From assembly GCF_001411555.2 (NCBI RefSeq), contig NC_049914.1, forward strand, positions 16,922,298 to 16,986,297: 64,000 nt of DNA. The letters run 5' to 3'. The notes beneath the pieces are model-generated. The model ran no database searches and had not been told where the DNA came from. It saw only the letters and a program-made list of their open reading frames with translations. A program made the position numbers and the translations under genes. Origin of the DNA: Juglans regia (Eukaryota > Streptophyta > Magnoliopsida > Fagales > Juglandaceae). This document shows positions 32,831 through 45,529 of this stretch, piece by piece; the stretch's first letter is position 1; each line of letters begins with the position of its first letter.

Positions 32831-33655
32831 CTAGCTAAAAAGGGATTACACAAATCCAATCCCATAAACTGCTCTGCCTCTGCTATGGCAATGACGTTTA
32901 ATGTGATGCTCCTAACATCCGCTTGGGATGTAACAGAGATTTAGAACGTCAGGACATGCAACATAAGATTACATACCCCTGTATGTGATAGTTAATATGT
33001 AATACATACTAAAAATACAACTAGCAGTATGCAATAATTACAGCAAAAAGTAAGGGTGAAAATAATACTTATGCCAGAATAACTAAAATCATCCTAATAT
33101 TTTTTATTAAACCATAAGTTCAAATCATATCATCAGGTAGCTTAATCTTAATACAAAATATCCAGTCTCCAAAAATCTAAACCAGTTGCTTCATGCGCTC
33201 TATGGCAAAAAGGGTTATGCCTAGAAATATCAAAATTAGATCAAGTCTCATGTCAAAGTCTGGTTCCTCAATCCTCTTGATCCACTGGTCCATTGGGTTC
33301 ATCTACATCTACAACTTCTATCATTTCGAATGAATTGATAGTGGGTCCACAAATGGTGAAATTTACTTGAAATCTTAGTAAGTTAGACAACCAAAGTGCA
33401 CAAAGATAGACTATGCATGATGAATGATAAACAAGGAATGTATGCAATTTAGAAAAACTGTATTTGTCTCACATTTAGATTTCTCAAGAAAATAGATTTT
33501 GATACACATTTTCTTACAAAGAACATAATTTCACGTCCGTCATTAAAAACTTAGATTTTCATTATAAAAGCACTTAAAATCTTAGAATTAACATAATGTA
33601 TGGTAATGTCCCAGTTCCCCGTATGCACTTTAAGTAACGTCACAGTTCACCTTGC
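32831..33655. other. Gene-free stretch
   Basis: I see no ORF, repeat family or RNA gene that I can support here. Confidence 0.4.
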
Positions 33656-33663
33656 ACGTCCTA

Positions 33664-36081
33664 CTAGGCGTGTATCCCCTCACGATCCTTCTTGTAGGTA
33701 TCATACCTAGTCTGTGCTCTTTCCAAATCTCCTTGCACGTCCGCTATCTTGGCATCTTTCTGGCTACTCTCCTGCCGGAACGCCTTCTTTGCCTGGGACA
33801 ACTCCTGGGCAAGCTTCCCATGACTTTCCTCTGGGGAAGCCAGGGCCTTAGCCACTTCCTGACACTTCCTCTCAGCATCCGCCTAGGACCATTGTGAGAA
33901 CTCCAACGCCTCCTTCAGGCGTAACACCTCTGCCCTAGTAGCTGCCTTCTCCATCTCCACCGCATGCAAGGCAAAGTTGTTACGAGTGTGAAGAGACTTA
34001 ACACGAAGGAGTTCAGTATGCAATTCACACAACTCCTCATGAAAAGAGTTGAGGTCAGCCTCCAAGGTGTGAATGAACCAATCCGCCTACTCCAGGTGAC
34101 ATTGCAGCTCTTCCCTCTCAGATGAAAGGCGGTCTATCTCTTTCCTAGCAAAGAAAGAGAACACCCGCCGTTCACGGACTTCCTCATTTAAGTGGAATCT
34201 ATCACCTACTATCCAAGCCGCCGAGGTGTCCACATTCTGCACAAACACAAAGAAGTGAGCAACCTTTGTGCAAAGACAAACCAACACCAAAATAGACAAA
34301 AAGACAAAGGAAAAAAGAATAGTACGGGAGATAGCATTTCCTTCAGTGCTTGGCCATCTCCGCAGCTAGCCCCAAGGGAGGCGGGGGACAGCGAGGGCCA
34401 ACATCCTCCACCTCACTGACTTCCCCAATCATCGGGACTTCAATCAACACTAGCTACCCCAGACTCAAAGAGGGGGCAATTGCAGCGCCAAATTAAGGCA
34501 CAGACACTCTTCTAGGGGAATTGCCATCAACCCGAGCAGCAACCTGTTCACCATCCCCTTGCTCCTCAAGGGCAGCATCACCAACAATGTCCTGGCCGCA
34601 CTCGAGAATCTCGCCCCCTTCCAGCGAGGATCCACCTCCCTCACGGGGGACCGTGTCCCCATCACCACCAAATGAAGAAGGGGAGAGTGAGGGAATTGAC
34701 ACCCTATTCTGATCTGTAAGTGGGGTCTCACCACCTGCTATGGTTATGGGGAGAGAATCTTGCTCCCCGCTATTGCTAACGCCGCCGTATTTGGCTCCAG
34801 CAAGTGCACCACCAGCGGAATAGGTCGTGCCATCAGGTGCGCCCACCCCTAAGACACCCAATGATAAAGCGGCATATATGTCATCAAAATGGTAGGGGAA
34901 GGAATAGTAGAGAATTCAAAGGAGGGGGTGCCCATGGAGTCAAGCCCCGAAGGCAAGTCCATATCAAAGGCAATCGACAGGTCAACCACGGCCTGCCCAC
35001 GTCATCAAGACATGGGCTCACCGAAGGGGAGATTTTTACAGGGGAAGCAATGGGCGTGGCTTCCCCAAGGGTCATTTCAAGAGTACCTTTCACCAACGGC
35101 GAGTCTTCTCTGCCTCTTTGTGCCACCTCCACGATAGAATCAGAAACTTCAACTGTCTTCTTGATGCCCTCACCACAAGGACACTTTGTCTTAGGCCCAC
35201 CCGTTTGGGGGGGCACTTTTCTTTGTTGGAGGCAGTGTAGCTTTAAGTTTGTGACCCCTAACAAGGGCACAACTGGGCACCACCAAAAACTATCAATACT
35301 GAAGGGGCAAAGGAGGTCATCTGACCACAAACCGTCGCAATTTTGTTCTTTAGCCCATTCACGGACAAGTTCAACTCGAGAGCGTTGCTTATCAAACAAA
35401 TCCAACAAAACATATCGTCAGGGACTTTTGCTTAGTTAGCTTAATAGGATAGTCCTTTATGTGCAGTTCGTTTGCCAAAAATTCCCAACCATGACTAGAG
35501 ATAAGGAAAAACTTACTGGTCCACTGTTTGGGGGTTGAATAACGCCCTTCGATGGCCGCCTAACATTGCCCTCGGGCATAGAAACTGCAAATGTTGCCCA
35601 GCAGCGCTATTATGCCATAGAAAGAAAGAAATTTTTTCATCGTCAAATTAGGGTACTCCTCCCCAAGAGGCTCCAAGACCTTCCGAAAAACCATGCAGGA
35701 ATACATTAGTACATGCCAAGCTTTGCTATGAAGCTGGGCAAGGGCAAGACCCAAGAAACTCAAAACATCATGCATTGGGCAGATGAAAGGAAGACGTAAC
35801 CCATGGGTTAAAGCACAAACTGTCATGGCCACATCTCCAGCGTGCCTCTCTCTATCAACGCATCCCGCCTTTGGAACGGTCATGTCCACGGATTCAAGAA
35901 TAAGAAAGGTCAACCTCAGATTAATAAGGTTCATCACATTCAGAAAGGAATGCCACGAAAACCCCTCAAAAGAGGGAGGGGTTCTGCCGAGGGAAGATTC
36001 ACCCTTGGCCTTAGGGAAAGCCCTTGACAGGTCACGGCCAGAGGGACTATTGGGAGCAAGGGAGGAACCACGGCCAGCCAT
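33664..36081 (-). pseudogene. Antisense extra ORF of Tat element, gypsy-type transposon domain (PF04195-like), broken
   Basis: From ATG 36081 (MAGRGSSLAPNSPSGRD) the protein reaches the conserved PF04195-like block: LRLPFICPMHDVLSFLGL, LAQLHSKAWHVLMYSCMVF, LTMKKFLSFYGI (about 35625-35800). A stop at 35560 and later frame changes break it. The middle is Pro/Ser-rich and low in similarity. The C-terminal part is a long coiled coil (ERKCQEVAKALASPEES, LSQAKKAFRQESSQKDAKI) split by stops at about 33883 and 34087. The function of this family is unknown. The upstream extension to 36300 lacks similarity, so I chose 36081 as start. Confidence 0.65.
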
Positions 36082-36517
36082 GTCGAATAGGGAGAAAAAA
36101 TAAAGTTTGAGAAAGATTGAAAGTTTAGAGAGAGTAAGCCCATAGGAAGGTTGAGGAAGTAAAAGGGGAAAAATGAAATGGGAAGGGAGAATAAAACCTA
36201 CTGAAAATCGAGATGGGAAACCGAGAAAGGTAATCATTAGCCTCCCTTGGGAATCTGAACGATTGGCTGCAACGAAGGTTGCCATTTCTTTTGAATACAA
36301 TTAAAAGCGCGGGAACAGTTACAGCTGACGTAGGCCACGTCTTGGAAAAAGGGGAAAGATACGGGCTCACACACACAAACTAGCATGGACCCCAGCGGGG
36401 TAAAGGAAAGCATCGAAGCTGCCCACGATTCAGCAGGATAGGAAACAGGTGTAGGGAATGCAAAAGAACTTAATTTCCCATGTGCTAACACAAAGAAAAT
36501 TAGCGGGGGTAACTAAA

Positions 36518-37007
36518 TGGGATATTTAGGCCCCCACAGTAGCCCAACCCACGACTAGGAGACTAGCCCAAGGTATCATTATCCTAGGGCTAGGAGGACC
36601 ATGGCTAGAAGGCCCATAGCCACAACCACGTGGCAAATAACTCCTTAGGGAGTTAGAGATAATACCCACGGTTGGAGACAACCATCCTGAGCAGGATAAC
36701 TCCTACAAATCAGGAGCTATCTTGGACAGAATAACTTATACAAAACAGGAGTTATCCTTTCCTTTCACCAAGGAATCATGAAGGATACGTACACAGGAAT
36801 AGTAACTAGCATCAGTTACCATCACGCCACGTCCACGTCCTTCTACAAATGACCTACGAGAGGTAACAAACAATTCACATCACTACCTTATACACTTGCA
36901 CTCATATTACACTTCTGGCTTAGGTATTGGAGTAAGGGCCACCAATGCCGCCCCTTTATTTTTGCAGGTCATCCGTGTGGTTGGTGGTGTGAAACACATC
37001 CTTTACA
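36518..37007 (+). repeat. LTR of the Tat-type element
   Basis: It starts TGGGATATTTAGGCCC after a G-rich tract (TAGCGGGGGTAAC, 36501-36513). It ends TTTTTGCAGG, then GAAACACATCCTTTACA, which differs at four positions from GAAACACGACGTTAACA at the end of the LTR at 59898. The shared TTGCAG plus the terminal motif are typical of Tat LTRs. Confidence 0.5.
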
Positions 37008-38152
37008 TATGTGAAATTAGGATATCATAATTTTATTTTAAATCAAAAAATGACAGCATCAACATATATACATTCCCTCAGTCAAATAGCAACCAAAAGA
37101 TAAGAATTTGAACCGAATATTAATTTCTTTTAGTAATACTATGCCCCTAATTTATACCATTCACTTTATCCCTTGACATTGCAGCATAATGTGATGCCAA
37201 ATGGCTTATTAAAAAAATTTTAAAATATATATTCTAAACAAAATGGGGCCCAAAAACACAAAAAGGGGAAGACTATAACCTTAAATTTGCTCCACCATTT
37301 TATGTTTGAGTTTTGTGGTTGCACATTAAGGAGCAAAGTGAGTAGTATAAAATATAAATTAGGAGATATAGTAGCATTTTTTTTTTTCTGAATAACCGAA
37401 TATTAAAGAAGCATACAGAATGCATGTTTACATGCAAGACACTAGTAGGAAATGCAAACTTCTATCAAAGAGAGAGCAAAACAGAAGAAATAAAAATGTG
37501 ATAAGATATTTTGATTGCATAAGCTGCAAGGCCGTAAACTACTTTAATTGGATTGGCAAGGATGAAGGGTAGGTCTGTAATGTTCATAAAATCAACACCT
37601 CGTAGCTCCATTGAATAGTTTTGACTTCCTTTTTTGTTTTTCTACCTTCCATCGAATAACCTCCAAACTGTGTACTTATACTACAATAAAGAACATATTG
37701 AAAGAGGAAAATGGTTCAGATTGAATGCACGGAAGGATTTCTTCATTAAAATAATAAAACTATTAAGAGAGAATATAATTTATTAAATTATTAAAATTGT
37801 AAAATAGATATGATATTTTTTTTTAAATGACTTTTTTTATAATTTTTTTTTATTTTTTTATTTTTTTTAAATGATATGATATATTGCATTAAATTATGAT
37901 AGCATGTACATTTTTGTGCATAAAATTTGTGTATAAACTGGGTTGTACAGAAACCGAAACCACCGGCCGCCACCGACGCGAACCGACTGGCCGCATCAGG
38001 AACCGACTGGAACCGGTGAAGAACCGGTCGGCATGTGGTAGAAATTTAAAGAAACCGATGTTTAGCAGTTCGGTCCCGGTTTGAAGCTGGACCGGACCGC
38101 TGAACCGACCGATATATAATAAAACTTTTATTTTTTTTAATATACCCTTATC
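37008..38152. other. AT-rich stretch with a CCGGT-rich segment
   Basis: No gene is seen. A minus-strand A-tailed end lies near 37378-37420. Positions 37938-38118 are dense in ACCGGT/ACCGAC words (AACCGACTGG twice, GAACCGGT twice), as in subterminal regions of small hAT-like elements; related segments occur at 45020-45160 and 58840-59018. Confidence 0.4.
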
Positions 38153-38344
38153 GAAACGACGTTGTTCCACTTAAGTTTAAGTGAAACACCGTCGTTTTAG
38201 TTAATAAGCATTACAACAAATAATTGAAACGACGTCATTTGACATAAAACCAAATGGCATCGTTTTATTAAGGATGTAAGAAAAAATAAATAAGTCTGAA
38301 ATGATGCCGTTCCACTTACAGTTTAAGTGGAACGGCGTCGTTTC
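38153..38344. repeat. Three consecutive hairpins sharing one arm motif
   Basis: Hairpin 1 pairs 38153-38173 with 38178-38198 (18 of 21). Hairpin 2 pairs 38227-38241 with 38251-38265 (13 of 15). Hairpin 3 pairs 38298-38318 with 38324-38344 (19 of 21, 5-base loop). All six arms are variants of GAAACGACGYCGTTCCACTT in alternating orientation. Their role is unknown. Confidence 0.85.
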
Positions 38345-40316
38345 GAGACGAGTCTTCTTCTTCCTCAGCTTCTTCTTCCCGAATCCCATCTCTGCAACTC
38401 TCTCTCTCTCCTCTTTAACTCTTCTCTCTCTCCTATGCAACTCATTATTCTCTCAGTAAAACTGTCAGAGAACCGACGCCGACCGAGAACCACCAGAAAA
38501 CTACCTCAATCAGTGTCCTCCTCCCTATTGACCGGTTACGGTCAGTGCCTCTCCCATTTTTTTAGACGTCGGTCGGCATTAGTTTTGTCCAAAAATCACA
38601 CCGACGACATCAATTTTTACCCTTAGTATAAATCTAAAACTTCTCAATATTGATACGTGTCTTTTTTTTTTAATAAAAAAGAAAAAAAATTGATAGATGT
38701 CTTGAATGACGTGCGGGAAAATTATATTTGCAATAAATACTTGGGCACACTTTAATGCTCTGGCCATGCCCTATGTTTGAGCAGTTGAGTGATTAAAGAA
38801 GGACATAATTGTCTGCCCCCACGGGCTTTATAAGTTTGAGAAAGGCAAAAACATACATAATTCCGGAGACAAGGCCGACCCTCAGACAAGCTTTCGGCAG
38901 TCTGTACCCCATTATTTTGGTTATTAAAACCAGACCAGAAAATGCCAAAATATAGCATAAAGCTTGGCAATGGCAATAGAATACGACAATCACGAAGTCA
39001 AGACTCTCTAATTTCTCACATGTTAGAACAGATCCTTAATTCTGAGTTTCTGGCTCTTGAAATAGAAAGTCCAGTGTGGTCCATATTTCCTTTGTGCGGC
39101 AGCTCTAACTGTACAGTATCATTTTCACTCAACATCCATGTAGAGAGAGAAATAGATAGGAAGAATGAGAGAGAGAGAAAATTGGGAGGTAGAAGACAAA
39201 GAGAAGAAGAAAAACTCACTTTAAATGGCGTCATGGTGGTAGGTGGCAATGATGGAAAGACAACACGAGAAAAGGGTAAGTGCGGGTAAGTTGCGTACGC
39301 TGGAAGTTCAATAGTTTTGAACGTAAGATGCTAAAGGGGTGGGTTAGAGTACATTAATTTCTATTAAAATAATAAAAACACACGTGAAGAGTAAGAATAC
39401 GTTTAAATATTAAATTAAATTGAGATGATAAAATATTATTATTTATTATTATTATTATTTTAAAATTTAAAAAAATTAAATTATTTATTATATTTTACAT
39501 TAAAATTTAAAAAAATTATAATAATAAATTAAAATGAATTTTTCAATCCAAGCCTAAATAAATTGTAAAGAAGTGGCTGGAATATCATTATTATCCGAAT
39601 TGCATACGCAAAGAGTTAAAAATAGCAATTCGGTAGTAGAACATATAAATATCGTATAATTATTTTAAAAAAAATAAAATTGCACGATTCTTAACTATCA
39701 TTTATTATTTAAAAATCTCTTGACCTCCCTTTGATTTGACAACCAAAAAAAAACATTTTGCTTTAGGACTAAAACCACCTTTTGCCTTTGATAAGAGTCA
39801 ACAAAAGAAGCTTTTACGACAACCTTTTTAACTTTCCAAAGAGTAGGCTTTGACGAGCATTAAAGGAAGCATCCCCACGGCCAACGTCAATTTCAAACGC
39901 AACCGCGGCAACATGGGTCAGCACGCATGTGCAGTGAAAAACTTTCGCTGTTTAAACAGTCGCAGGCGGTATGTGTAATGAAAAACAAAGGACCGCAAAA
40001 GAAGATACTGCAACTGTAGTTATAAGAAAAAGCTCCAATCCCATTTAAGAACGTTGGCACGAAAACCAACTCGAGGAATCTGAAGAGTTGGTCTATTAGG
40101 ACCACCACCTGCTGTAACACTGGCTCTCTCCCCCCGCGAATGACGAATTTTACAACCCTTTTTTTGATACTTTTTACTTTCAAGATTTACAGAATCATCA
40201 CGTGAATCAGCCAACAATTCTTCCATCATTTGAAATTCAAACTAAAGTTGAAAAACCAGTGAGAATGGAATGAATACCAATTCCCAAATGGGAAGGGAAA
40301 AGAAGTAACTCCATTT
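38345..40316. other. Gene-free region downstream of SOSEKI
   Basis: 38345-38640 is CT-rich, then CCGAC-rich. A (GA)-rich tract lies at 39141-39180. 39390-39560 looks like a degraded copy of the GATGAG/AATTTAAAAAAATT MITE family. No convincing coding exon was found. The stretch next to 40316 would be the SOSEKI 3' UTR. Confidence 0.4.
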
Positions 40317-43300
40317 TTAAGAGCTGCAAATGCCAGTGTCACAAGGTGCTTTGGATTCGATTATAACCCGAGCTCCTGAAGCAAGCCTGTAAGTGAAATC
40401 AAACTATACATCAAACAGTTGAATTAATTGTCAACCAATATTAATTAATATTCAAGGACCACCAAAACAATAATCTCAAATAGCCTATTGTGAACATGGG
40501 GGGGCAGAGTCGACACTTAACTTTCATCGATTTTGATCACCTTCTCGTCTTCTCTGAAGGAACCTAGCCGATTTGATTGCTTTCTTCCCGAGTTCCTATC
40601 AGTGATTCTCATACTGCCAGCATTTGAAACACAGGGAGATATGATTTGTGAGCTGTCAGCTCCATCAGAAGAGTTCCGTGGTCTTTCAGAAACAGGAGAT
40701 TTCATAGATTCACTTCGTGGCTGCTTGCTCAATGAAGTCTTAATTGACCGTGGGATACATTTTGAACGTCCAGAGTTTGATTCTTCTATTTCTTCCAATG
40801 AATCTGATTGCTTACTTGTCCTGGAAATGAGATTCAGTTTTCAATGTGAGTGCTAACTCTAGAAAATTGCAGGGGAATTGACTAGACAAGGAAGGTTGGG
40901 AATTATGTTCTTCAATCTCAATTAGCACACCCTCCACCAATTACTCTGATATTTATCAAATATTCTTTATCTAATTTAATTCAACAAAATAGAAAACAAA
41001 TCAAGATTAGGGAAAAATTCTAGTACACTAATTTTTTTTTTTTTATAAGTACACTTAATTTTGTATTAAAGCAAGAATTCGAAATTTTTCAATCAATGTT
41101 CAATTCCATATGAAGGAGCAATGGGGTGTTCTTACCAACATATTTCCTATATTTGCTTTTGAAAGAATTTGAGATAACTATATTTCACCCATGTTCAGGA
41201 CTCTCACTAAACTGGACTGAGTGGTTGATGCTTCAAGCTAAGCTTACTCACTCCGATGTAGTCAAGCTCAGCACAATCATCAAGTCTGACTCAAGCTCAA
41301 GTAGCCTTTTCTAGCTTGGTTATTACAATTTCTACTCAATCACAATCCTTAAGTCAAAAACTCATCACAAACCAACACTTCAAACTCTCTTTATTCCAAT
41401 GATCGATAGCACGTTTCCCCCATCATATATTTTTAACTACCATTACATTCTCTTTCCGTAACTTTTTTTACTAGAATACCTGACTCAGCTATGCACACAG
41501 CGAACTGAGGTGACCGTGGGGTCTTAATGAATTTGGCTCCTAAAGCAATCAATTGAAACTTAGGTATGATTTTAGCTTGTTTACTAGGTCAATGAGTCTG
41601 AACAAGCTTCAAAGTGACCTAAAAGACTGAAAGTATTAATGAGTAACTAGGAACATCGATAGTCCCAGACACTTTTGTCGGGAAACATGGTACATCAAAT
41701 GATTCAGTTCGACAAATAATTCTCTCTCTTTGACGTAGTTTTCCTCCATCTTTTAATAGTCGTATTAAACCCGTCCACGAATCTGAAAGTTTTAAAGGTG
41801 TAGAAAATAATCTAGCGTATAAATCTGATTCGACCTGAAGATAGAGGACCTTTACTGGTTGAAGCTACTCAAAACCCAAGAAATTTGTTTCTTTTTTGAG
41901 TTAAGATACTCCAATTTTTAAAAACTCCTTGTAGAAAAAAAAACATTCAATTATTGGTAAAATCTAAACCTCCAACCTCCACCGTCCCCACCCCACCCCA
42001 CCACCTTAATCCGAGTAAGGATCATCAGTTTCCCCGTGTGTTCAAAAGATGTAATATTGCAAGAAAGAAGTGAATCAGACTAACCTGGCAGCATTGCATG
42101 AAGAAGAACGTTTCAGAGCATTAACATCAGCTCCTTCTTCCTTCAGAACTTTTGTCTCAATCAGGCTCCCGCTAAAATATTCTTTGTCTTCCAATCTCAG
42201 GCCCATCAGCCTTGGATTCTCCGTAAAGCAATCAAGCTCCCCCAGCATTACTGAAGTAGAGAACAATGGGGAGGGAAATTTTGAATGGGAAAACCTGGGC
42301 TTGTAGGTGGGAATGAGGCCAAAACTATGGTCTTTCACTGATATTGACCCACATGAGATCAATTGCATCAACACATTTGTGGCCTTTAGCCGTGCATTGG
42401 TCGGCATCCGAATTTCTTCCTCTTCAAGAATCCTAAAACTGTTAATTTTACTAGCGTCAGCTCTAATCAATGATTCCAAAGTTTCAGTCTTCCCACCCGA
42501 TGAAGACGCACTAGAGGTAGATGGAGGTGGTGAAACCGACTCCCTACATATCTCAGAATTCTCTTTCCCACGTGAAATCTGACTTCGATAAATCTCACTA
42601 CATTCAGGTTCTAATGACGTATCATCAGTTGACACACCTCTTGTACAAGTTTCTCGGGGCTTAGGTCTGCTTACATTTTCCTCAGTTTGTGTTGAAGCAT
42701 CAGCTAAACCATCACTCTTGTGAACCTTGTACTCTGTCAGGCTTAGAGACCCACCCCACGAACAATTCTTCTCAGCTCTCGACTCCGGAGAAACACTAGA
42801 GGAACCAGGTCCTTGAACTGGAGGAGAAAGCTCATCCTCTTGGGAATGTTTGGTCTCCTTTCCATTCTTACTGGAAGAAGAGGAAGAGTCATCGTGACTT
42901 CTAGAAGATGAGGGCTCAGGTAATTGTCTCAAATTCTGCGTTTTTATAATTCCAATGGGACTGAATCGATCTGTAAGGAAAATACTCCCAATTTTAGTTC
43001 AAATTTCGTTTTTCTGTTGTTTTTCTGTAGTGTGGATATTGAAAAAAATCAACCAAATGAAATAGACTCACCAATATAAGCTTCTTTGTTCGGTCAGGTA
43101 AAATATCAACGAAAATCAACTAGTTTTCTATACATGTATTGAGCAAGCAATAGGTTAGAAATGAAGCAAGGATGCCTTTTTACCTGAGTTGGAGTCTTCG
43201 AAGAGCTCAGAACCTTTGAGCACATACTCGGTTCCATGAGCAGGATGAATCAGATCATCTTCACAAAGATCATGCCATACAAATCCATTCTTGTAACTTC

Positions 43301-43877
43301 TGCATTTTCAAATAATACAAGACCAAAACAAATGAGAAATAAAATAAATAAATACTAGTATCAAAACAAACATTCGGTTTATTTTTTGAAAATCAGAGGA
43401 AAGAAAAATCGAAACTTTTTGTTCCATGCCAAAACAAAAATAACGGTTCTGGGTTGGTTCTATTAGCATCGAAAGAGAGCAAAGTGGCCCCATTTCTTCT
43501 CACCTCTTACAAGACCAAGAATAGACGGACGCCATCCCTCTGCCTCTCAGAACATTAAGCCTTTCAATCACATCTGAGAAAAAAAAAAAGAGAGAAAAAC
43601 AAATCAAACTAAAAATATGATTAGAAAGCCAATCATGTTGTTGTTGTGGGAATGTTAAGGGTGGCGTCTCTTCTGTTTGGATACCTCTCAGGTAGAGCCC
43701 GTCCGGGGAGGAGAGGGGAACCTCCATGAAATGAGGGTGCTCCAACTGTCGATTGCGGCAGAGATAATAAACCACGGGGACGCTCCGATACTGCTGATAC
43801 TTGGGCGACTTCTCCCTCCACACTTTTGCCCTCTCCGGACTCACTTGCCTCTGGTACTTCTTCATCCTCCCCTCCAT
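40317..43877 (-). CDS. SOK: SOSEKI (DUF966) family polarity protein, six exons
   Basis: Exons on the minus strand: 43685-43877, 43504-43573, 43184-43299, 42085-42970, 40521-40820 and 40317-40386, about 545 residues. The first three exons encode the N-terminal DIX-like domain of SOSEKI proteins ([67 protein letters not shown]). This domain polymerises at cell edges and marks cell polarity in land plants. The middle exon is Ser-rich and ends with the conserved [15 protein letters not shown] block. The last exons hold Ser/Lys-rich sequence and [16 protein letters not shown] chose MEGRMKK (43877) rather than the in-frame ATG at 43913 by family comparison. All introns are GT-AG except the last, whose donor does not keep the frame (see findings). 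The long intron 40821-42084 has an A-tailed retroposon-like end near 41030. Confidence 0.92.
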
Positions 43878-44504
43878 TTCTCTCTCTCTCTCTCTATCTC
43901 TCAGCCAAAACAAATCGTTTCATGAACTCCAAACTCCCAGAGCTCCACGCATCACAACACAACATAAAACCCTAGTAAAACCATTTAAAGAAAGATCAGG
44001 TTCAGCCGCTTATCACAACCCACCAAAAGATTTCATGCTAAGATTTTTGTGTTATGGGTAATGGGTTGAACAAAAATCAGATCTGAGCATATGCTGATAA
44101 CTGTGAGAAGTAAATGCAAAACGAATTATACACTCGTAGAAAAAGTGATAAAAACAAAAGATAGTACTGAATCACAGACTCGATGGTAAGGGGAAGTGAA
44201 GTTGGGGAAACTTCAGGAACGAGAAAAGCTCCAAAAAATTGAGGTTGACTTTGCCACTGCTACTGAAGAATAATAAGAATAAAAAAAGATGGCAAAGACA
44301 AAGTGATTGATTGAGAAAGAGAGAGTACCCGATGAGTAACGGAACGGTGGTGGACTCACTGAACTGCACGCCCGCATTCAATGCTTCGTATGTCTTGGCA
44401 GCTTCAAAACGATGTACAGTAAACAGAGAAAGAGAGAGGGAGAGGGACAAGACGGAAGGCTGCAACTGGAAGCTGCTTCCTTGTGTGTTTTGTTTTTGGT
44501 TACT

Positions 44505-44532
44505 GTTTTATAATTCTAAACCGGCTTTATAG
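44505..44532 (-). promoter_or_regulatory. Possible TATA boxes of the SOSEKI gene
   Basis: On the minus strand CTATAAAG (44525-44532) and TTATAAAA (44505-44512) lie 0.6 kb upstream of the ATG. They are followed by a CT-rich leader (44400-44460, and again 43880-43905), consistent with a spliced 5' UTR. The transcription start cannot be read from sequence. Confidence 0.35.
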
Positions 44533-44599
44533 CTAGTTGAACTGAAGACGGACGGTCATTGGAGCTTCCAGGAGTTACCTCGTTGCATTAAAATAAAAG

Positions 44600-45300
44600 T
44601 ATGTTGGGGTTTGCCCCTTGTGCATGCGATCCGTAGCTTATTATCCTATTTTAAAACTCAGTACATTGTTTACCTCTCTTTTGGCTTTTTCTAAAAAACT
44701 ATAACACAACTTAAAAAGAAAACATCAGTTTTTTTTTTTCTTTTATTTTTTTTTTTTAATCGAAACACCAAGACAACAAAAGCGCTAGCACCTGTTTATG
44801 CAAAAATCTAATTTTTTTAATACATCACTTTATATATTTTATCTGCCTCACTTCAAATTTAATCCCATATTAGATTAATTATCTAACTCGATAATAATAA
44901 AAAATTATATTTTAATATTCTTTTAATAGTCATATATTGTGGATTTAGATTCTCTAGAGTTCTTGCTCAAACTCTATGATTTATGAGCTATTTGGATAGT
45001 GAGATGAGATTAAAGATGTAATCGATTCGATTTGGTCGGTTTTGGACAAAATTTAAGACCGAACCGGTATGCACCAGTTTTACATTTTCAAGAATCGATT
45101 CCGCACCGATTACCACCCTAAACTGGTATTTTCGGTTTTATCGGTTTCGGTGCGGTTTTCCAATTTTAATATACTATTATATATATTATAGTATATAATA
45201 CTATAGTGATAATATATTTTAGTATATTATAATATATATTATAATTGTATTATAGACTATAGTTATATTATATTGCAGACAATAGTGATATATTATAATA
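44600..45300. other. AT-rich gap with truncated MITE and CCGGT-rich element
   Basis: TTTGGATAGTGAGATGAG at about 44992-45009 is a truncated MITE end. 45020-45160 is rich in CGGTTT/ACCGG words of a hAT-like non-autonomous element. 45170-45300 is almost pure A/T with TATAT repeats. No gene is visible. Confidence 0.4.
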
Positions 45301-45326
45301 CTAGGTCGAAACAACGTGCAAAGCAC
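45301..45326 (-). other. Helitron 3' terminus: hairpin plus CTAG
   Basis: A four-base-pair stem, GTGC/GCAC with an AAA loop, precedes a terminal CTAG. This is the replication termination structure expected at Helitron 3' ends. The stem is short, so the call leans on its position. Confidence 0.6.
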
Positions 45327-45529
45327 ATTTGCCTAGTTTGGTGAGACATCGATATTTATTATACATTAGTTTAAAATATAACATAATCCAACACATATTT
45401 ATAATATCGATAGTTTTAGCAAAGTTGTCTCCGATAAGTTTAATACAAAACTAACAAAAATATCAATTTAAAATATGAGTCATTTGATATTTTTACTACG
45501 ATGCATCATTTTTGTCATCTTGTACTACA

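Larger units (their letters stand above)
33656..37007 (+). mobile_element. 3' end of a Tat-type Ty3/gypsy element (antisense ORF plus 3' LTR)
   Basis: A minus-strand gene of the putative gypsy-type transposon family (PF04195) is followed by an LTR-like sequence in plus orientation. Tat-group elements commonly carry such an extra antisense ORF between pol and the 3' LTR. No pol is present to the left, so the element is truncated. The orientation is inferred from the LTR end, which resembles the LTR end at 59898. Confidence 0.6.

Noticed and set aside
36081..36300. N-terminal extension of the Tat antisense ORF
   Set aside because: Sequence upstream of ATG 36081 is hydrophobic and unlike the family start; treated as untranslated leader.
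40020..40229. Minus-strand 69-residue ORF just downstream of SOSEKI
   Set aside because: It lies in the likely 3' UTR and I recognise no family; it could be chance.
42070..42582. Plus-strand ORFs opposite the large SOSEKI exon
   Set aside because: They are reverse-strand shadows of the conserved minus-strand exon.
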